Assembly: GCA_023391155.1 (NCBI GenBank)
Contig: JAEWBM010000173.1
Coordinates: 1 to 64,000, forward strand
Origin: Acidobacteriota bacterium
GTDB lineage: Bacteria; Acidobacteriota; Blastocatellia; Pyrinomonadales; Pyrinomonadaceae
Reading direction: 5' to 3'
DNA length: 64,000 bases
Positions 1 to 8,904 of this stretch are shown one piece after another. The translations under genes and the position numbers were made by a program. The notes below the pieces were generated by a model. It ran no database searches and was not told where the DNA came from. It saw only the letters and a list, made by a program, of their open reading frames with translations. How positions within the stretch are numbered: the first letter of the stretch is position 1; the number at the start of each line of letters is the position of its first letter.

Positions 1-804
1 AAAGCGGGCCGCACCGACGTCCGGCAGTTTATCGATGTGATCCGCGCCGACGACCTCTGCCTCATCGTCGCGTGCGAGAACGGAGACGAATCTGCATGGG
101 AAAATCTCGTGACCCACTTCGACGCGACAGTTAAGTCCGCCGCTCGAAAGATGTCCTCGAATAACGAAGATGCCGAGGACCTAGCCGATTCGATCTGGGC
201 GGAGCTCTACGGCCTTCGGAATGACGCCGACGGCAATCGAAAGAGCAAGCTTGCCTATTACTCGGGCCGCGGGTCGCTGGCCGGCTGGCTCCGTGCCGTC
301 GTCTCTCAGCTTGCGATCGACCAATTTCGGAAGCAGTCAAAATTGGTCCAGGTGGAAGAGGACCGTGAGATGGACCACCTCGCGAACGACGCCGGTTCTG
401 ACAATGGATTGGTCTCGACGGCACCGGATCCCGAAGCCCTGCTCACAGAAAAAGAGGCCGGTATCGACCTCACTGCGGCTCTCAGCGATGCGATCACGGG
501 CCTCGATCCCGAGGATCGCTTGTTGCTGAAGCTGTATTATTTCGACGACCTGCGGCTCAAGGATATAGCCGAAACGTTCGGATACCACGAGGCAACGGCG
601 AGCCGCAAACTGGTCCGCATTCAGGGCCGCGTCCGAAAGGCGGTCGAAGATTCTCTTCGGCAGCAGCATGGCTGGAATGAGGCCGAGATCGATAGATATT
701 TGGCGGATGCCGCCGAAAAGACGGGTTTTAGCCTGGAAAAGATGATCGCGGCCGTAACGGTGGCCTTGTTATTGCAAGAAATCGCCCTTAGCGGCGTTCT
801 TTAG
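1..804 (+). CDS. RNA polymerase sigma-70 family factor, 5' end outside window
   Basis: A sigma-70 family (ECF-like) factor. The frame is open to base 1, so the true start probably lies upstream; the first possible internal start is a GTG at 37. Region 2 is visible around ENLVTHFDATVKSAARKM and the acidic EDAEDLADSIWAEL core, followed by GWLRAVVSQLAIDQFRK (region 2.4-like promoter contact). Region 4 is LDPEDRLLLKLYYFDDLRL then a helix-turn-helix, DIAETFGYHEATASRKL. A C-terminal extension of about 45 residues follows region 4, which is unusual for a minimal ECF factor. A gene with a zinc-finger anti-sigma signature follows 84 bp downstream, so the pair is probably a sigma/anti-sigma module. The target regulon cannot be read from the sequence. 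Confidence 0.85.
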   Translation, partial: KAGRTDVRQFIDVIRADDLCLIVACENGDESAWENLVTHFDATVKSAARKMSSNNEDAEDLADSIWAELYGLRNDADGNRKSKLAYYSGRGSLAGWLRAVVSQLAIDQFRKQSKLVQVEEDREMDHLANDAGSDNGLVSTAPDPEALLTEKEAGIDLTAALSDAITGLDPEDRLLLKLYYFDDLRLKDIAETFGYHEATASRKLVRIQGRVRKAVEDSLRQQHGWNEAEIDRYLADAAEKTGFSLEKMIAAVTVALLLQEIALSGVL

Positions 805-888
805 TTGGCGGGAAAAAGCCGGGCACGCGCCGCCGCCAGAGCATAAAATGCCTCCAAAAGAGGCGGCGGCACCTCGGCTTGTAAAGAG

Positions 889-1971
889 ATGGAACCGACA
901 TTCGACAAAAATATTGACGCTTTGCTGCGACAGCCGCACCTCAGGGGTGCGCCGTCCGCTGAAGCGAACCATCTCGATGCTGACCAGATAGCGGCCTTTG
1001 CGGCAAATGCGGTTCCGGAACCCGCTCGGCATACCTACATCGCCCACTTTGCGGACTGCGGCGATTGCCGGGGATCGCTTGCCGCAGTCATCTCGCTTTC
1101 GACAGAAGACCGTGCCGAGGCTGCAGCCGCGGCACCGGCGATCCTTCTGCAGCCTGAAAAAGAACCGTGGTATCGCGGCCTGCTCCGCGGCCCCGGCCTC
1201 GCATTTAGCATGGGCGCCCTGGTGCTCGTCTTTACCGGCTTCATCGGATATGTCGTGCTTTTGAACATAGGCGGCGGCGACACTGCCGTATCGACCCAGA
1301 ACTCCACAATGGTCGGCGAGACCGCTCGTGGCCCGGGTGCTGACGATCCGGGTGTGATGGCGAATGAGGATTTTTCGAGCTCGGTTTCAAATACAGCAAC
1401 CATGGCGATGAACGCCAACCGAGGTGAGATCGTCGAAAACAATGTCGCTGATAACGCCGCTGCGAACCGTGCCGTCGCAAGACAAGATTCCGAAGTAGCG
1501 AATGCAATGACGGGCCGCGACCTCGCCGCGTCGCTGCCCGCCCCTCCGCCGCCACGGCCTGCTGAAGATGCCGCGGTCGCGGATGCTTCACCCGCGCGGG
1601 AAGAGCGAGAACCGTCGATACAACAACAAAAGGTCGAGAATCCGCCCCGGCCTGCAAAAGCACCTGCGATCACCGTAGCCCCTCCCGCAGGAGAAACCCG
1701 CGAAAGGGCCGCGACCCGCATGGCCGAAAATGATGCCTCCGAGGCAAAACGTGCCGCGGGCCCGCCAGCTCGACGGGTTGAGGGCGGCAAGTCTTTCGAA
1801 CTGCGTGGCAACGTCTGGTACGACACGGCCTATTCCGGCCAATCACTTACAGACGTTCGCCGCGGAACGGATGCCTATCGTGCGCTCGACAGCGGCTTCC
1901 GGGCCATCGCCGACAAATTTACCGGGACCGTCGTGATCCTTTGGAAAGAAAAGGGATACCGCGTCCGATGA
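889..1971 (+). CDS. Putative membrane anti-sigma factor with zinc finger
   Basis: Probable anti-sigma factor for the sigma gene just upstream. The N-terminal cytoplasmic part carries an H-x3-C-x2-C motif (HFADCGDC, about residues 53-60), typical of zinc-binding anti-sigma (ZAS) domains. One transmembrane helix is predicted near residues 103-126 (SMGALVLVFTGFIGYVVLL). It is followed by a long Ala/Pro/Glu-rich low-complexity stretch (about 135-300) and a short C-terminal domain (SFELRGNVWYDTAY onward) that should lie outside the cytoplasmic membrane. Inference: the outer part senses an envelope signal and the zinc finger holds the sigma factor. The C-terminal domain family is not recognised. 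Confidence 0.75.
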   Translation: MEPTFDKNIDALLRQPHLRGAPSAEANHLDADQIAAFAANAVPEPARHTYIAHFADCGDCRGSLAAVISLSTEDRAEAAAAAPAILLQPEKEPWYRGLLRGPGLAFSMGALVLVFTGFIGYVVLLNIGGGDTAVSTQNSTMVGETARGPGADDPGVMANEDFSSSVSNTATMAMNANRGEIVENNVADNAAANRAVARQDSEVANAMTGRDLAASLPAPPPPRPAEDAAVADASPAREEREPSIQQQKVENPPRPAKAPAITVAPPAGETRERAATRMAENDASEAKRAAGPPARRVEGGKSFELRGNVWYDTAYSGQSLTDVRRGTDAYRALDSGFRAIADKFTGTVVILWKEKGYRVR

Positions 1972-2017
1972 CCACCCGGGATATCCTCTTCATAAAATTC
2001 GGTGATAATATGGGGGT

Positions 2018-3856
2018 ATGCGTCCTCTTACCCTCACACTGCTTCTCTTCGCTTCGGCCGTTTCTATCAGCGGCCAATGGCAGCTCCGCCTCGATTCCGA
2101 AATACGTGCCTATCAGGACACCGGCCTAGGCATCCTCCTCGCCGGGACCGAGCGAAGCCTATACGGTATCGACGCACGCAGCGGCGAACGGCTCTGGCGG
2201 ATAGAGACGGGCCGAATGGAAGAAACTTCGATAGCGCCGCTGCCGGGAACAGATCTCGTCCTCCTCTCTCGCGATCTCGGCAACCGTTCTCGCATCTACG
2301 CACTAGATGTTGTCTCCGGCGGCCACATCTGGCAAAGCGATAAGATGCGCGGCGACGTGATGCAGCTCGCCTTCGACCCCGAACGAGATCTGTTGGCCGT
2401 CGTCACCATTCGCAACAATCGCGGCAAATATGGTGAAGAATTTAAACGCAAACCCGTAGTGCATATGCTGCGGCTTTCGACCGGCGACGAGTTGTGGCGG
2501 CGCAGCTTCGACTCGGACATCGAAATGATGCCCTCGCGCTTTGGCGAGGATCTGGGCGAGATCTCGTTCACCTTGGACAATTATCGAGCTCCGCTTCTTT
2601 TGGATGGCCGCCTGTTTCTCTTTTACGACGGGGTCACGAGCTACGACGCAACCGATGGCAAAGAAAAGGTGCGCGAAAAGTTCAAGGTGAATGAGGGCGG
2701 CCTCGCACTAACCGAGGCCGATCCGGTCTTCGACGACCGATTCGTATATATCTCTGGCCGCGGCCGGGTCCGGGCCGTCGACCGCCGGACCGGGAACGTG
2801 GTTTGGAAGGCGGATGATCTCGGCAATGTCTCCGAAATGGTCGTTACCGACGGCACATTGTTCGTTCGAACCGGCGGGCGCTTTACGCGGTTAAAAGACG
2901 GCGAGATCCGGTCAAAGGGCCCTTACGGAGTTTCGGCGATCAACATCGAAAACGGTGACACACGCTGGCGATTTAAGGGCGCCGATAAAGGCCTGACCAA
3001 CTTTGTATTCCCCGATCGCGAATCGATCGTGATCGCCGACAGCGACCATATTTATGACCTCGACCTTGCTACCGGCAGCCGACGTGCCCGGTTCGATCAC
3101 GACATCGATGACGCTCGATTTCTTATCCTCAACGAACGCAGGCAGGCGGTCGTCGGTGGCGGTGACGAGATCGCGGCATTCACCTCCGAGGGCCAACAGG
3201 CGTGGCGGGCGCGGCATAAGGCTCCAAGCCGTGGGGCCCTGCGGATCATCGCCGGCGTCGCTCTCCGCGCGACAGCATTATATTTCAGGTACGCCGGGCC
3301 CGTTTCGTCCGTCTTCGGCTTCGCCCGCGGCGGTGCCTCCCTGCTTTCGGCCGCGGGGACCTTTCGCTGGAGCGGGTTGGCAAGCCGTTTCGGAGCCTTC
3401 GATCTCGCCACGCTTGCCGGGAACCATGCCGGCTCGATCGCCTCGGGCCGCATTTATTCCTTCGGCTGGCTGGGCAGCGCACAGCGGCTCGCCGGTTCAG
3501 CCCGCGGTATTGAAATAGTCCGCCCGTCGGTGATGGGACGGATCATCCCCTCAGGCGGTGAAGTCAAAGAGCGCCTTCTTGACCGACTCGATCCGACGAG
3601 ATACGCCGACAGGCTTGCGGATTATCTGTTGCGAAAGCGCCGGTTCTCTGACCTTCGCAGCCAGCATATGTACTTCTACACAGAAATGCCGAAGCCCATG
3701 GATGGAAAGGGTTTGGTCGGCGTCAACGTCCATACCGGACGCGGCGAGCGGTATGCCGCCGTTTCAGATCCCGACCCGCGTTTCTTTACCGATGAGTCTG
3801 CCGGGCTCCTCTATAGTGCGGACGGGCGTACATTGACCGCCCACGCAATTCGCTAG
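2018..3856 (+). CDS. Secreted PQQ-binding-like beta-propeller protein
   Basis: Exported beta-propeller protein of 612 aa. A signal peptide is visible (MRPLTLTLLLFASAVSISGQ). Repeats with the pattern 'x-x-D-x-x-[TS]-G-x-x-x-W' recur, for example YGIDARSGERLWRIETG, YALDVVSGGHIW, LRLSTGDELWRR, VDRRTGNVVWKA and INIENGDTRWRF, characteristic of PQQ_2/BamB-like blades. The C-terminal 200 residues lose clear repeat character. No catalytic residues are evident, so a scaffold or binding role is more likely than an enzyme. It ends 20 bp before the M28 peptidase gene and could share its transcript. The upstream GATAAT at 2004-2009 is a possible -10 element. Confidence 0.75.
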   Translation: MRPLTLTLLLFASAVSISGQWQLRLDSEIRAYQDTGLGILLAGTERSLYGIDARSGERLWRIETGRMEETSIAPLPGTDLVLLSRDLGNRSRIYALDVVSGGHIWQSDKMRGDVMQLAFDPERDLLAVVTIRNNRGKYGEEFKRKPVVHMLRLSTGDELWRRSFDSDIEMMPSRFGEDLGEISFTLDNYRAPLLLDGRLFLFYDGVTSYDATDGKEKVREKFKVNEGGLALTEADPVFDDRFVYISGRGRVRAVDRRTGNVVWKADDLGNVSEMVVTDGTLFVRTGGRFTRLKDGEIRSKGPYGVSAINIENGDTRWRFKGADKGLTNFVFPDRESIVIADSDHIYDLDLATGSRRARFDHDIDDARFLILNERRQAVVGGGDEIAAFTSEGQQAWRARHKAPSRGALRIIAGVALRATALYFRYAGPVSSVFGFARGGASLLSAAGTFRWSGLASRFGAFDLATLAGNHAGSIASGRIYSFGWLGSAQRLAGSARGIEIVRPSVMGRIIPSGGEVKERLLDRLDPTRYADRLADYLLRKRRFSDLRSQHMYFYTEMPKPMDGKGLVGVNVHTGRGERYAAVSDPDPRFFTDESAGLLYSADGRTLTAHAIR

Positions 3857-3876
3857 ATAAACAACGAGATAAAACT

Positions 3877-5229
3877 ATGAAGATTCGAATCCCCTTGTTA
3901 ATGGCTATTTCGTTCGCCCTCGTTTTCGCTGTCGCGGGCCAATCCGGGCTTAAAGCGGATCCTGCGGTTCAGAAAATGGTGAACGAGGTCTCCGCAGAAA
4001 AGATCGAGGAATACATCCGTAAACTTGCCTCGTTTGGAACGCGGAACACTCTGTCGGCTCAAGACGACCCAAAACGCGGTATCGGCGCCGCACGCGACTG
4101 GATCTATGCGGAATTTCAAAAGATCAGCAAGGACTGTGGTGATTGCCTGACCGTTGAGAAGCAAAGCTTCACGCAGCCAAAGGCGGCGCGCATCCCGGAG
4201 CCGACGGTGTTGACCAACGTCGTGGCCACGCTTCGCGGTGCTGCCGATCCGGACCGTATTTATGTGGTGTCGGGGCATTATGATTCGATGTGCTCATCCC
4301 CCACGGATGGCCAATGCGACGCACCCGGTGCGAATGACGACGCCTCCGGCACGGCCGCCGTTATCGAACTTGCTCGGGTAATGTCCCGGGCAAAATTCGG
4401 CGCAACGATCATATTTATGGCCGTTGCCGGCGAAGAGCAGGGATTGCTCGGGGCTGCCTATTTCGCGGAGCAGGCCAAAGAAAAGGGCATGAACATTGAG
4501 GGGATGTTCACAAACGACATTGTTGGCGGCGTAACGACGAAAAAGGATTCTCAATTTCGCAACCGCGTCCGCGTCTTTGCCGAGGGCGTTCCATCAAGCG
4601 AAACTGAACGCGAGGCCGCGACCCGGCGCAGCGTCGGCGGCGAGAACGATTCGCAGGCCCGCCAGCTCGCCCGCTATATAAAGGAGCATTCGTCGCTGTA
4701 TCTAAAGGATTTCGGGCCGTGGATCATCTATCGGCGTGACCGCTACCTCCGGGGCGGCGACCACATTCCGTTTCTCGAGCGGGGTTATGCCGCAGTGCGC
4801 TTCACCGAGGCCGATGAGGACTACACCCATCAGCACCAGAATGTTCGTACCGAAGGCGGCGTTTTCTACGGCGACACTCCCGATTTCGTCGATTTCGGTT
4901 ACGCGGCAAATGTTGCGCGGGTAAACCTTGCCGCATTGGCGTCCCTTGCGAACGCTCCGGCAAAGCCTAAGAACGTCGGCATCGTGACCTCGCGGCTGAC
5001 CAATGATACCGAGCTTAAATGGGAAGCCAATACCGACGCGGATATCGCCGGCTACGAGGTTGTCTGGCGTGACACCACCGCTCCCGAATGGACCCATTCC
5101 CGGGGTGTCGGTAACGTCACGACCGCACTGATGGAGAATATGTCCAAGGATAACTACTTTTTCGGCGTCCGTGCGGTCGACAAGGCCGGCAATCGCAGCC
5201 CTGTGGTCTATCCTCGTCCGATGCGTTAA
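3877..5229 (+). CDS. Secreted M28-family zinc aminopeptidase-like protein
   Basis: Exported di-zinc peptidase of the M28 family, 450 aa. A signal peptide covers about residues 1-22. The five expected metal ligands can be placed: H134 (SGHYDS), D154 (GANDDASG), E187 next to the general base E186 (AGEEQG), D214 (FTNDIVGG) and H318/H320 (YTHQHQ). The segment GGDHIPFLERGYAAVRFTE is typical of the family. Residues about 365-445 form a fibronectin-III-like tail (NDTELKWEANTDADIAGYEV) that probably helps binding to substrate or surface. It follows the propeller gene by 20 bp, suggesting a small operon of secreted proteins. Specificity cannot be assigned. Confidence 0.88.
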   Translation: MKIRIPLLMAISFALVFAVAGQSGLKADPAVQKMVNEVSAEKIEEYIRKLASFGTRNTLSAQDDPKRGIGAARDWIYAEFQKISKDCGDCLTVEKQSFTQPKAARIPEPTVLTNVVATLRGAADPDRIYVVSGHYDSMCSSPTDGQCDAPGANDDASGTAAVIELARVMSRAKFGATIIFMAVAGEEQGLLGAAYFAEQAKEKGMNIEGMFTNDIVGGVTTKKDSQFRNRVRVFAEGVPSSETEREAATRRSVGGENDSQARQLARYIKEHSSLYLKDFGPWIIYRRDRYLRGGDHIPFLERGYAAVRFTEADEDYTHQHQNVRTEGGVFYGDTPDFVDFGYAANVARVNLAALASLANAPAKPKNVGIVTSRLTNDTELKWEANTDADIAGYEVVWRDTTAPEWTHSRGVGNVTTALMENMSKDNYFFGVRAVDKAGNRSPVVYPRPMR

Positions 5230-5372
5230 AAAATTAGTGCGCTTTGCCGCAAAAATTCGGCAAAATGCCGCGGCGTTGTTCGTCACTTGTTTGAAAACCC
5301 GTCCGCCTCACCTCGGTAAATTATTTCTCCCGTCCGCGCACCGTGCGTGGTAGAATACGGAGCACGAATTTT

Positions 5373-8099
5373 ATGCTCACAGACGGTTGGCTCGGGCGAT
5401 ATAAGATCATCAAAAAGATCGGCTCCGGCGGAATGGGCGAGGTTTACCTCTGCGAAGACCCCAAACTCAACCGTCAGATCGCATCAAAAACGCTTCCTGC
5501 CGACGTCGCTTCCGATTCCAGCAGGATGCACCGCTTTATCGCGGAGGCAAAGTCTGCATCCGCGCTCAACCACCCCAACATCATCACGATCTATGAGATC
5601 AATGACGACCATGAAACGCCGTTCATTGCGATGGAGTACGTCCGTGGTGAAACTTTGGGAAAGGCCGTTCGCCGCTCACCGCTCGATCTTTCGCAGGCGA
5701 TCGACGTAGCCGGCCAGGTAGCCGGGGCTCTAGCCGCCGCTCACGAAGCGAACCTCGTTCACCGCGACATCAAACCGGATAACATTATCATTCGCCCCGA
5801 CGGGTTGGTTAAGGTTCTCGATTTCGGCCTGGCAAAGCTCACCGAAAACGACGGCACTTCAGATCCTGAGGCTGAGACCATCGCCCACCGTACAAATCCC
5901 GGGATGATCCTCGGGACAGCGTCTTATATGTCGCCCGAGCAGGCCCGAGGAAAAGAGGTCGACGGCCGTTCTGATATCTTCAGCTTTGGCACGGTCCTGT
6001 TCCAGATGCTTTCCGGCAAACTGCCTTTCTCCGGTGAAAACTATGTCGATGTGATCGGTGCGATCCTCCATAAGGAACCGCAGTCGCTTTCTGAGCTTGT
6101 TCCGGACGTCCCGCGCGATATCGAAGCCCTTATCCGGAAATGCCTCCGCAAAAATCGGGAGGAAAGGTATCAGACCGTCCGTGAGCTCCTGGCTGACCTG
6201 AAAGATATCCGCGTGGATCTCAATCTTGAGATCGGTTCGCTCGAACGCGCCGCCCGGATCAGCGATCCCGGTTTCCGACAATCCACGGCATCCGGCATCA
6301 CGCGGCCGATATCGACCGCCGGGCACACCGGTTTTGCGACCAGCTCAATATCCCGGCTGATCGAGGAGTTCAAACTGCACCCAATGCGTGCCGGCCTGGC
6401 CGTCATCGTCGGCATCCTTGCGGTCACCGGTATCGGCGCCTGGTTCGCCAATTACACCGCTCCGGCAACAGCCGAGGCATTTCAGCGAATGCGGTTCACG
6501 CGGGCCACGACTTCGGGCGATATCGTTACTGAGCAGGTCGCTCTTTCCCCCGACGGCAAATATGTCGCGTACGTGTCGGAAAGCGAGGGGGACCAGTCTC
6601 TCTGGGTCAAACAGGTAGAGGTGCCCAGTTCCGTCGAGCTTGTGGCTCCGTCACGGTCGGAGTATATGGGCTTGACCTTTTCTCCCAACGGTAATCACAT
6701 TTATTACAGTATCGACGATGGCACCGGCACCGCGACCCTCTTCGAGATCCCGGTCCTCGGGGGCTCTCCGCGCCGCATCCGGACGCACATCGGTGGCCAT
6801 ATCGCATTTTCGCCGGACAGCCGCCGTTTTAGTTTTATCAAGGGTGAGACTGCCCTGGTCGTGTCTTCCATCGAAGGCGGAGAACCTAAAACGATCGCGG
6901 AGAGCGCCCCCGGTGATCGTTGGCTGGTGACCGCATGGTCGCCGGACGCGACAAAATTAGTGGCAGCCATTTACTCTGCCTCCGACAGCCGCTGCAGACT
7001 GGTCGAGGTCGACCTCGCCACCGGTAACATCACCCCGATCCCCGGTCCGCCGTGGCTCCGCATTGGCGGTGTAAAATGGCTGCCGGACGGCGGCGGCCTC
7101 GTAATGACCGCACGCGACCTCGAAACTCAGCTTGCGCAGGTCTGGTTTGTTTCATACCCAGACGGCGATGTACGGCGGATTACCAACGACCCCAACAGCT
7201 ATCAGGGCATCAGCGTCAGCGGCGACGGCAGTTCCATCGCCAGCGTCCGTCAGGAGCGTCTGGTAAATATCTGGAGCGCGGACGCGGCCGATGCAGCTGC
7301 CGCGGATCGCGTCACGCGTGAACTGGGCCGTGACGAAGGAATGTCCGGTGTCTCGTGGATGCCCGATGGGCGGGTGGTTTACACCGTTCGCCTTGCCGGC
7401 AGCCAGGACCTTTGGGTCACCGGCAGCGAGGGCCAGCGCCAGCTCACGTTCAACGCCGGGTCCAACTTCTCGCCCGCCGTTTCGCCTGACGGCCGGCATA
7501 TCGTTTTCATTTCCACACGCGATGGTAACCCGTCCCTTTGGCGGATGAACTCCAGCGGCGAAGACGAAGTAAAATTGGTCGATCAGCCCGGCATCGCCGG
7601 CGAGCCCGAATTCACGCCCGACGGCCAGTGGGTCGTCTATGACCTCACTGACGAATCCAACCGGACCACCATCTGGAAGGTCCGTCTCGACGGAGGAGAG
7701 CCGGTCCGGCTTACCGACTATGAATCAGGCCGGCCTGAGATCTCCCCCGATGGCCGCAGCATCGCTTTCGAACTTGGAAGCCGCCCGCGCGAGGGATCGA
7801 AACTCGGCATCATTTCTATCGATGGCGGCGAACCGCTCCGTGTGCTCGACATGCCCGAAGTGGTCGCATCGCGAAATTTCAGATGGGCCAACGATGGATC
7901 GGGCTTTCTTTTCGTCCGAAATATTGACGACACTTTTAATATGTGGCTGCAGCCGCTCGACGGCGGCGCTCCCCGTCGCATCACCGAGTTCGAATCTGAA
8001 AGAATATACCGGTTCGATCTCTCCCGAACGACCGGCCGGCTCGCCCTCTCCCGCGGAACCGAGTCGTCCGACGTGGTCGTTATTAGTGATTTTAGATAG
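5373..8099 (+). CDS. Ser/Thr protein kinase with transmembrane helix and PD40/TolB-like propeller
   Basis: Membrane-spanning eukaryotic-type protein kinase. From the ATG at 5373 the kinase domain covers residues about 10-280: glycine loop IGSGGMGEV (17-25), ATP lysine K39, catalytic loop HRDIKPDN (130-137), DFG (150-152) and the SPEQARG activation-loop end. A single helix near residue 340-360 (AGLAVIVGILAVTGIGAWF) leads to a WD40/PD40-like propeller with repeats such as LSPDGKYVAYVS, FSPNGNHIYYS, VSPDGRHIVFIS and ISPDGRSIAFE. The frame extends to a GTG at 5343, but the ATG sits just before the kinase fold and is preferred. The VAIK motif reads ASKT, an unusual Ser; other catalytic residues are intact. 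A TAGAAT element at 5351-5356 is a candidate -10. Confidence 0.9.
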   Translation: MLTDGWLGRYKIIKKIGSGGMGEVYLCEDPKLNRQIASKTLPADVASDSSRMHRFIAEAKSASALNHPNIITIYEINDDHETPFIAMEYVRGETLGKAVRRSPLDLSQAIDVAGQVAGALAAAHEANLVHRDIKPDNIIIRPDGLVKVLDFGLAKLTENDGTSDPEAETIAHRTNPGMILGTASYMSPEQARGKEVDGRSDIFSFGTVLFQMLSGKLPFSGENYVDVIGAILHKEPQSLSELVPDVPRDIEALIRKCLRKNREERYQTVRELLADLKDIRVDLNLEIGSLERAARISDPGFRQSTASGITRPISTAGHTGFATSSISRLIEEFKLHPMRAGLAVIVGILAVTGIGAWFANYTAPATAEAFQRMRFTRATTSGDIVTEQVALSPDGKYVAYVSESEGDQSLWVKQVEVPSSVELVAPSRSEYMGLTFSPNGNHIYYSIDDGTGTATLFEIPVLGGSPRRIRTHIGGHIAFSPDSRRFSFIKGETALVVSSIEGGEPKTIAESAPGDRWLVTAWSPDATKLVAAIYSASDSRCRLVEVDLATGNITPIPGPPWLRIGGVKWLPDGGGLVMTARDLETQLAQVWFVSYPDGDVRRITNDPNSYQGISVSGDGSSIASVRQERLVNIWSADAADAAAADRVTRELGRDEGMSGVSWMPDGRVVYTVRLAGSQDLWVTGSEGQRQLTFNAGSNFSPAVSPDGRHIVFISTRDGNPSLWRMNSSGEDEVKLVDQPGIAGEPEFTPDGQWVVYDLTDESNRTTIWKVRLDGGEPVRLTDYESGRPEISPDGRSIAFELGSRPREGSKLGIISIDGGEPLRVLDMPEVVASRNFRWANDGSGFLFVRNIDDTFNMWLQPLDGGAPRRITEFESERIYRFDLSRTTGRLALSRGTESSDVVVISDFR

Positions 8100-8150
8100 G
8101 CTCCCTTTTCACTCCTATAGTTTTATCGATTGAAATAAGGAGGCATTTCG

Positions 8151-8516
8151 ATGTCGTGTTCAGGAAAACGTTGTGGATTTAATATTCAGGTAACTAAGGA
8201 AGCCGCCGGATGCTCAGAGGGAGACGGCAGTTGTTTCGAAGCTCGGGTGCTAACCGCCGAGCGGTCTAACTTTCACGATGAAGAGTTGATGGACGCCACG
8301 GCGAAGATCCGTCAGATCCTCGCCGGCATTGGCCGAGATCCCAAGGGCCGTAAGCTTTCGTTCATCAATACCAACATGGGCCTTTTGCTCGCTTGGGTCG
8401 AGCACGGCGCCCCCGTCCCTCCGGATGCGGTCACCGACAAAGATGACGATAACACCATCGCACAGGCATTAAGACTCTCCGGCTACGCGAAGGTACAGGG
8501 CGAAACCGCCTCCTAA
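8151..8516 (+). CDS. Small protein with Cys-rich N-terminus, function unknown
   Basis: A 121-aa protein of unrecognised family. The start is well supported by an AAGGAGG ribosome-binding site about 8 bases upstream. Four cysteines fall in the first 28 residues (C3, C8, C21, C28), followed by a mostly helical segment (HDEELMDATAKIRQILAGI) and a C-terminal part without cysteines. The Cys cluster suggests metal binding or redox sensing, but that is only inference. There is no signal peptide or membrane helix, so it should be cytosolic. It lies 51 bp after the kinase stop codon in the same direction and may be expressed from its own promoter. Confidence 0.7.
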   Translation: MSCSGKRCGFNIQVTKEAAGCSEGDGSCFEARVLTAERSNFHDEELMDATAKIRQILAGIGRDPKGRKLSFINTNMGLLLAWVEHGAPVPPDAVTDKDDDNTIAQALRLSGYAKVQGETAS

Positions 8517-8523
8517 CGCCGAT

Positions 8524-8904
8524 TCAGGATCTTTCGAGGAGCACGTATGCGACTGCGTGCTCTTTCGTATGCGATATCGACAAATGGACCCGGTCCGCTC
8601 CCATCTCCCGCATTCGCCGCTCTGCTTCCCCCGTCACTTTCAGCGACGGTGCCCCGGCGTCGTCCGAAACGACCTCCACTTCGTGCCAGGCAAGTTCGCC
8701 CCGCCAGCCTGACCGCAGCGCTTTCATAAACGCCTCCTTGGCAGCAAACCGAGCTGCGAACGACTGGTCCGAGCCCTTTCCTTTCGATTCACAATATTCC
8801 CTTTCACCGTCGGTAAACACCCGCTCCGCAAACCGCGGGGTTCTGGCTATGGAATCGCGTATGCGATAGACTTCGATAATATCTATGCCGACCGAGACGA
8901 TCAT
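8524..8904 (-). CDS. acpS: Holo-[acyl-carrier-protein] synthase AcpS
   Basis: Transfers 4'-phosphopantetheine from CoA to the serine of apo-acyl carrier protein, activating fatty acid synthesis in the cytosol. The family opening is clear (MIVSVGIDIIEVYRI, with metal ligand D8), as is the second motif FAARFAAKEAFMKAL (metal ligand E57) and the C-terminal HLSISHTKEHAVAYV. Length 126 aa is normal for AcpS. The frame could extend to an ATG at 8952, but the family begins at the ATG whose complement is 8902-8904. Its start codon region overlaps the start of the divergent pgeF gene if pgeF begins at 8885. Confidence 0.93.
   Translation of the reverse strand: MIVSVGIDIIEVYRIRDSIARTPRFAERVFTDGEREYCESKGKGSDQSFAARFAAKEAFMKALRSGWRGELAWHEVEVVSDDAGAPSLKVTGEAERRMREMGADRVHLSISHTKEHAVAYVLLERS

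Noticed and set aside
1035..1826. 263-codon minus-strand frame opposite the anti-sigma gene
   Set aside because: It lies fully antisense to a gene with a clear zinc finger and membrane helix. Its composition is Ala/Arg/Ser-rich, as expected of a mirror of GC-rich coding sequence.
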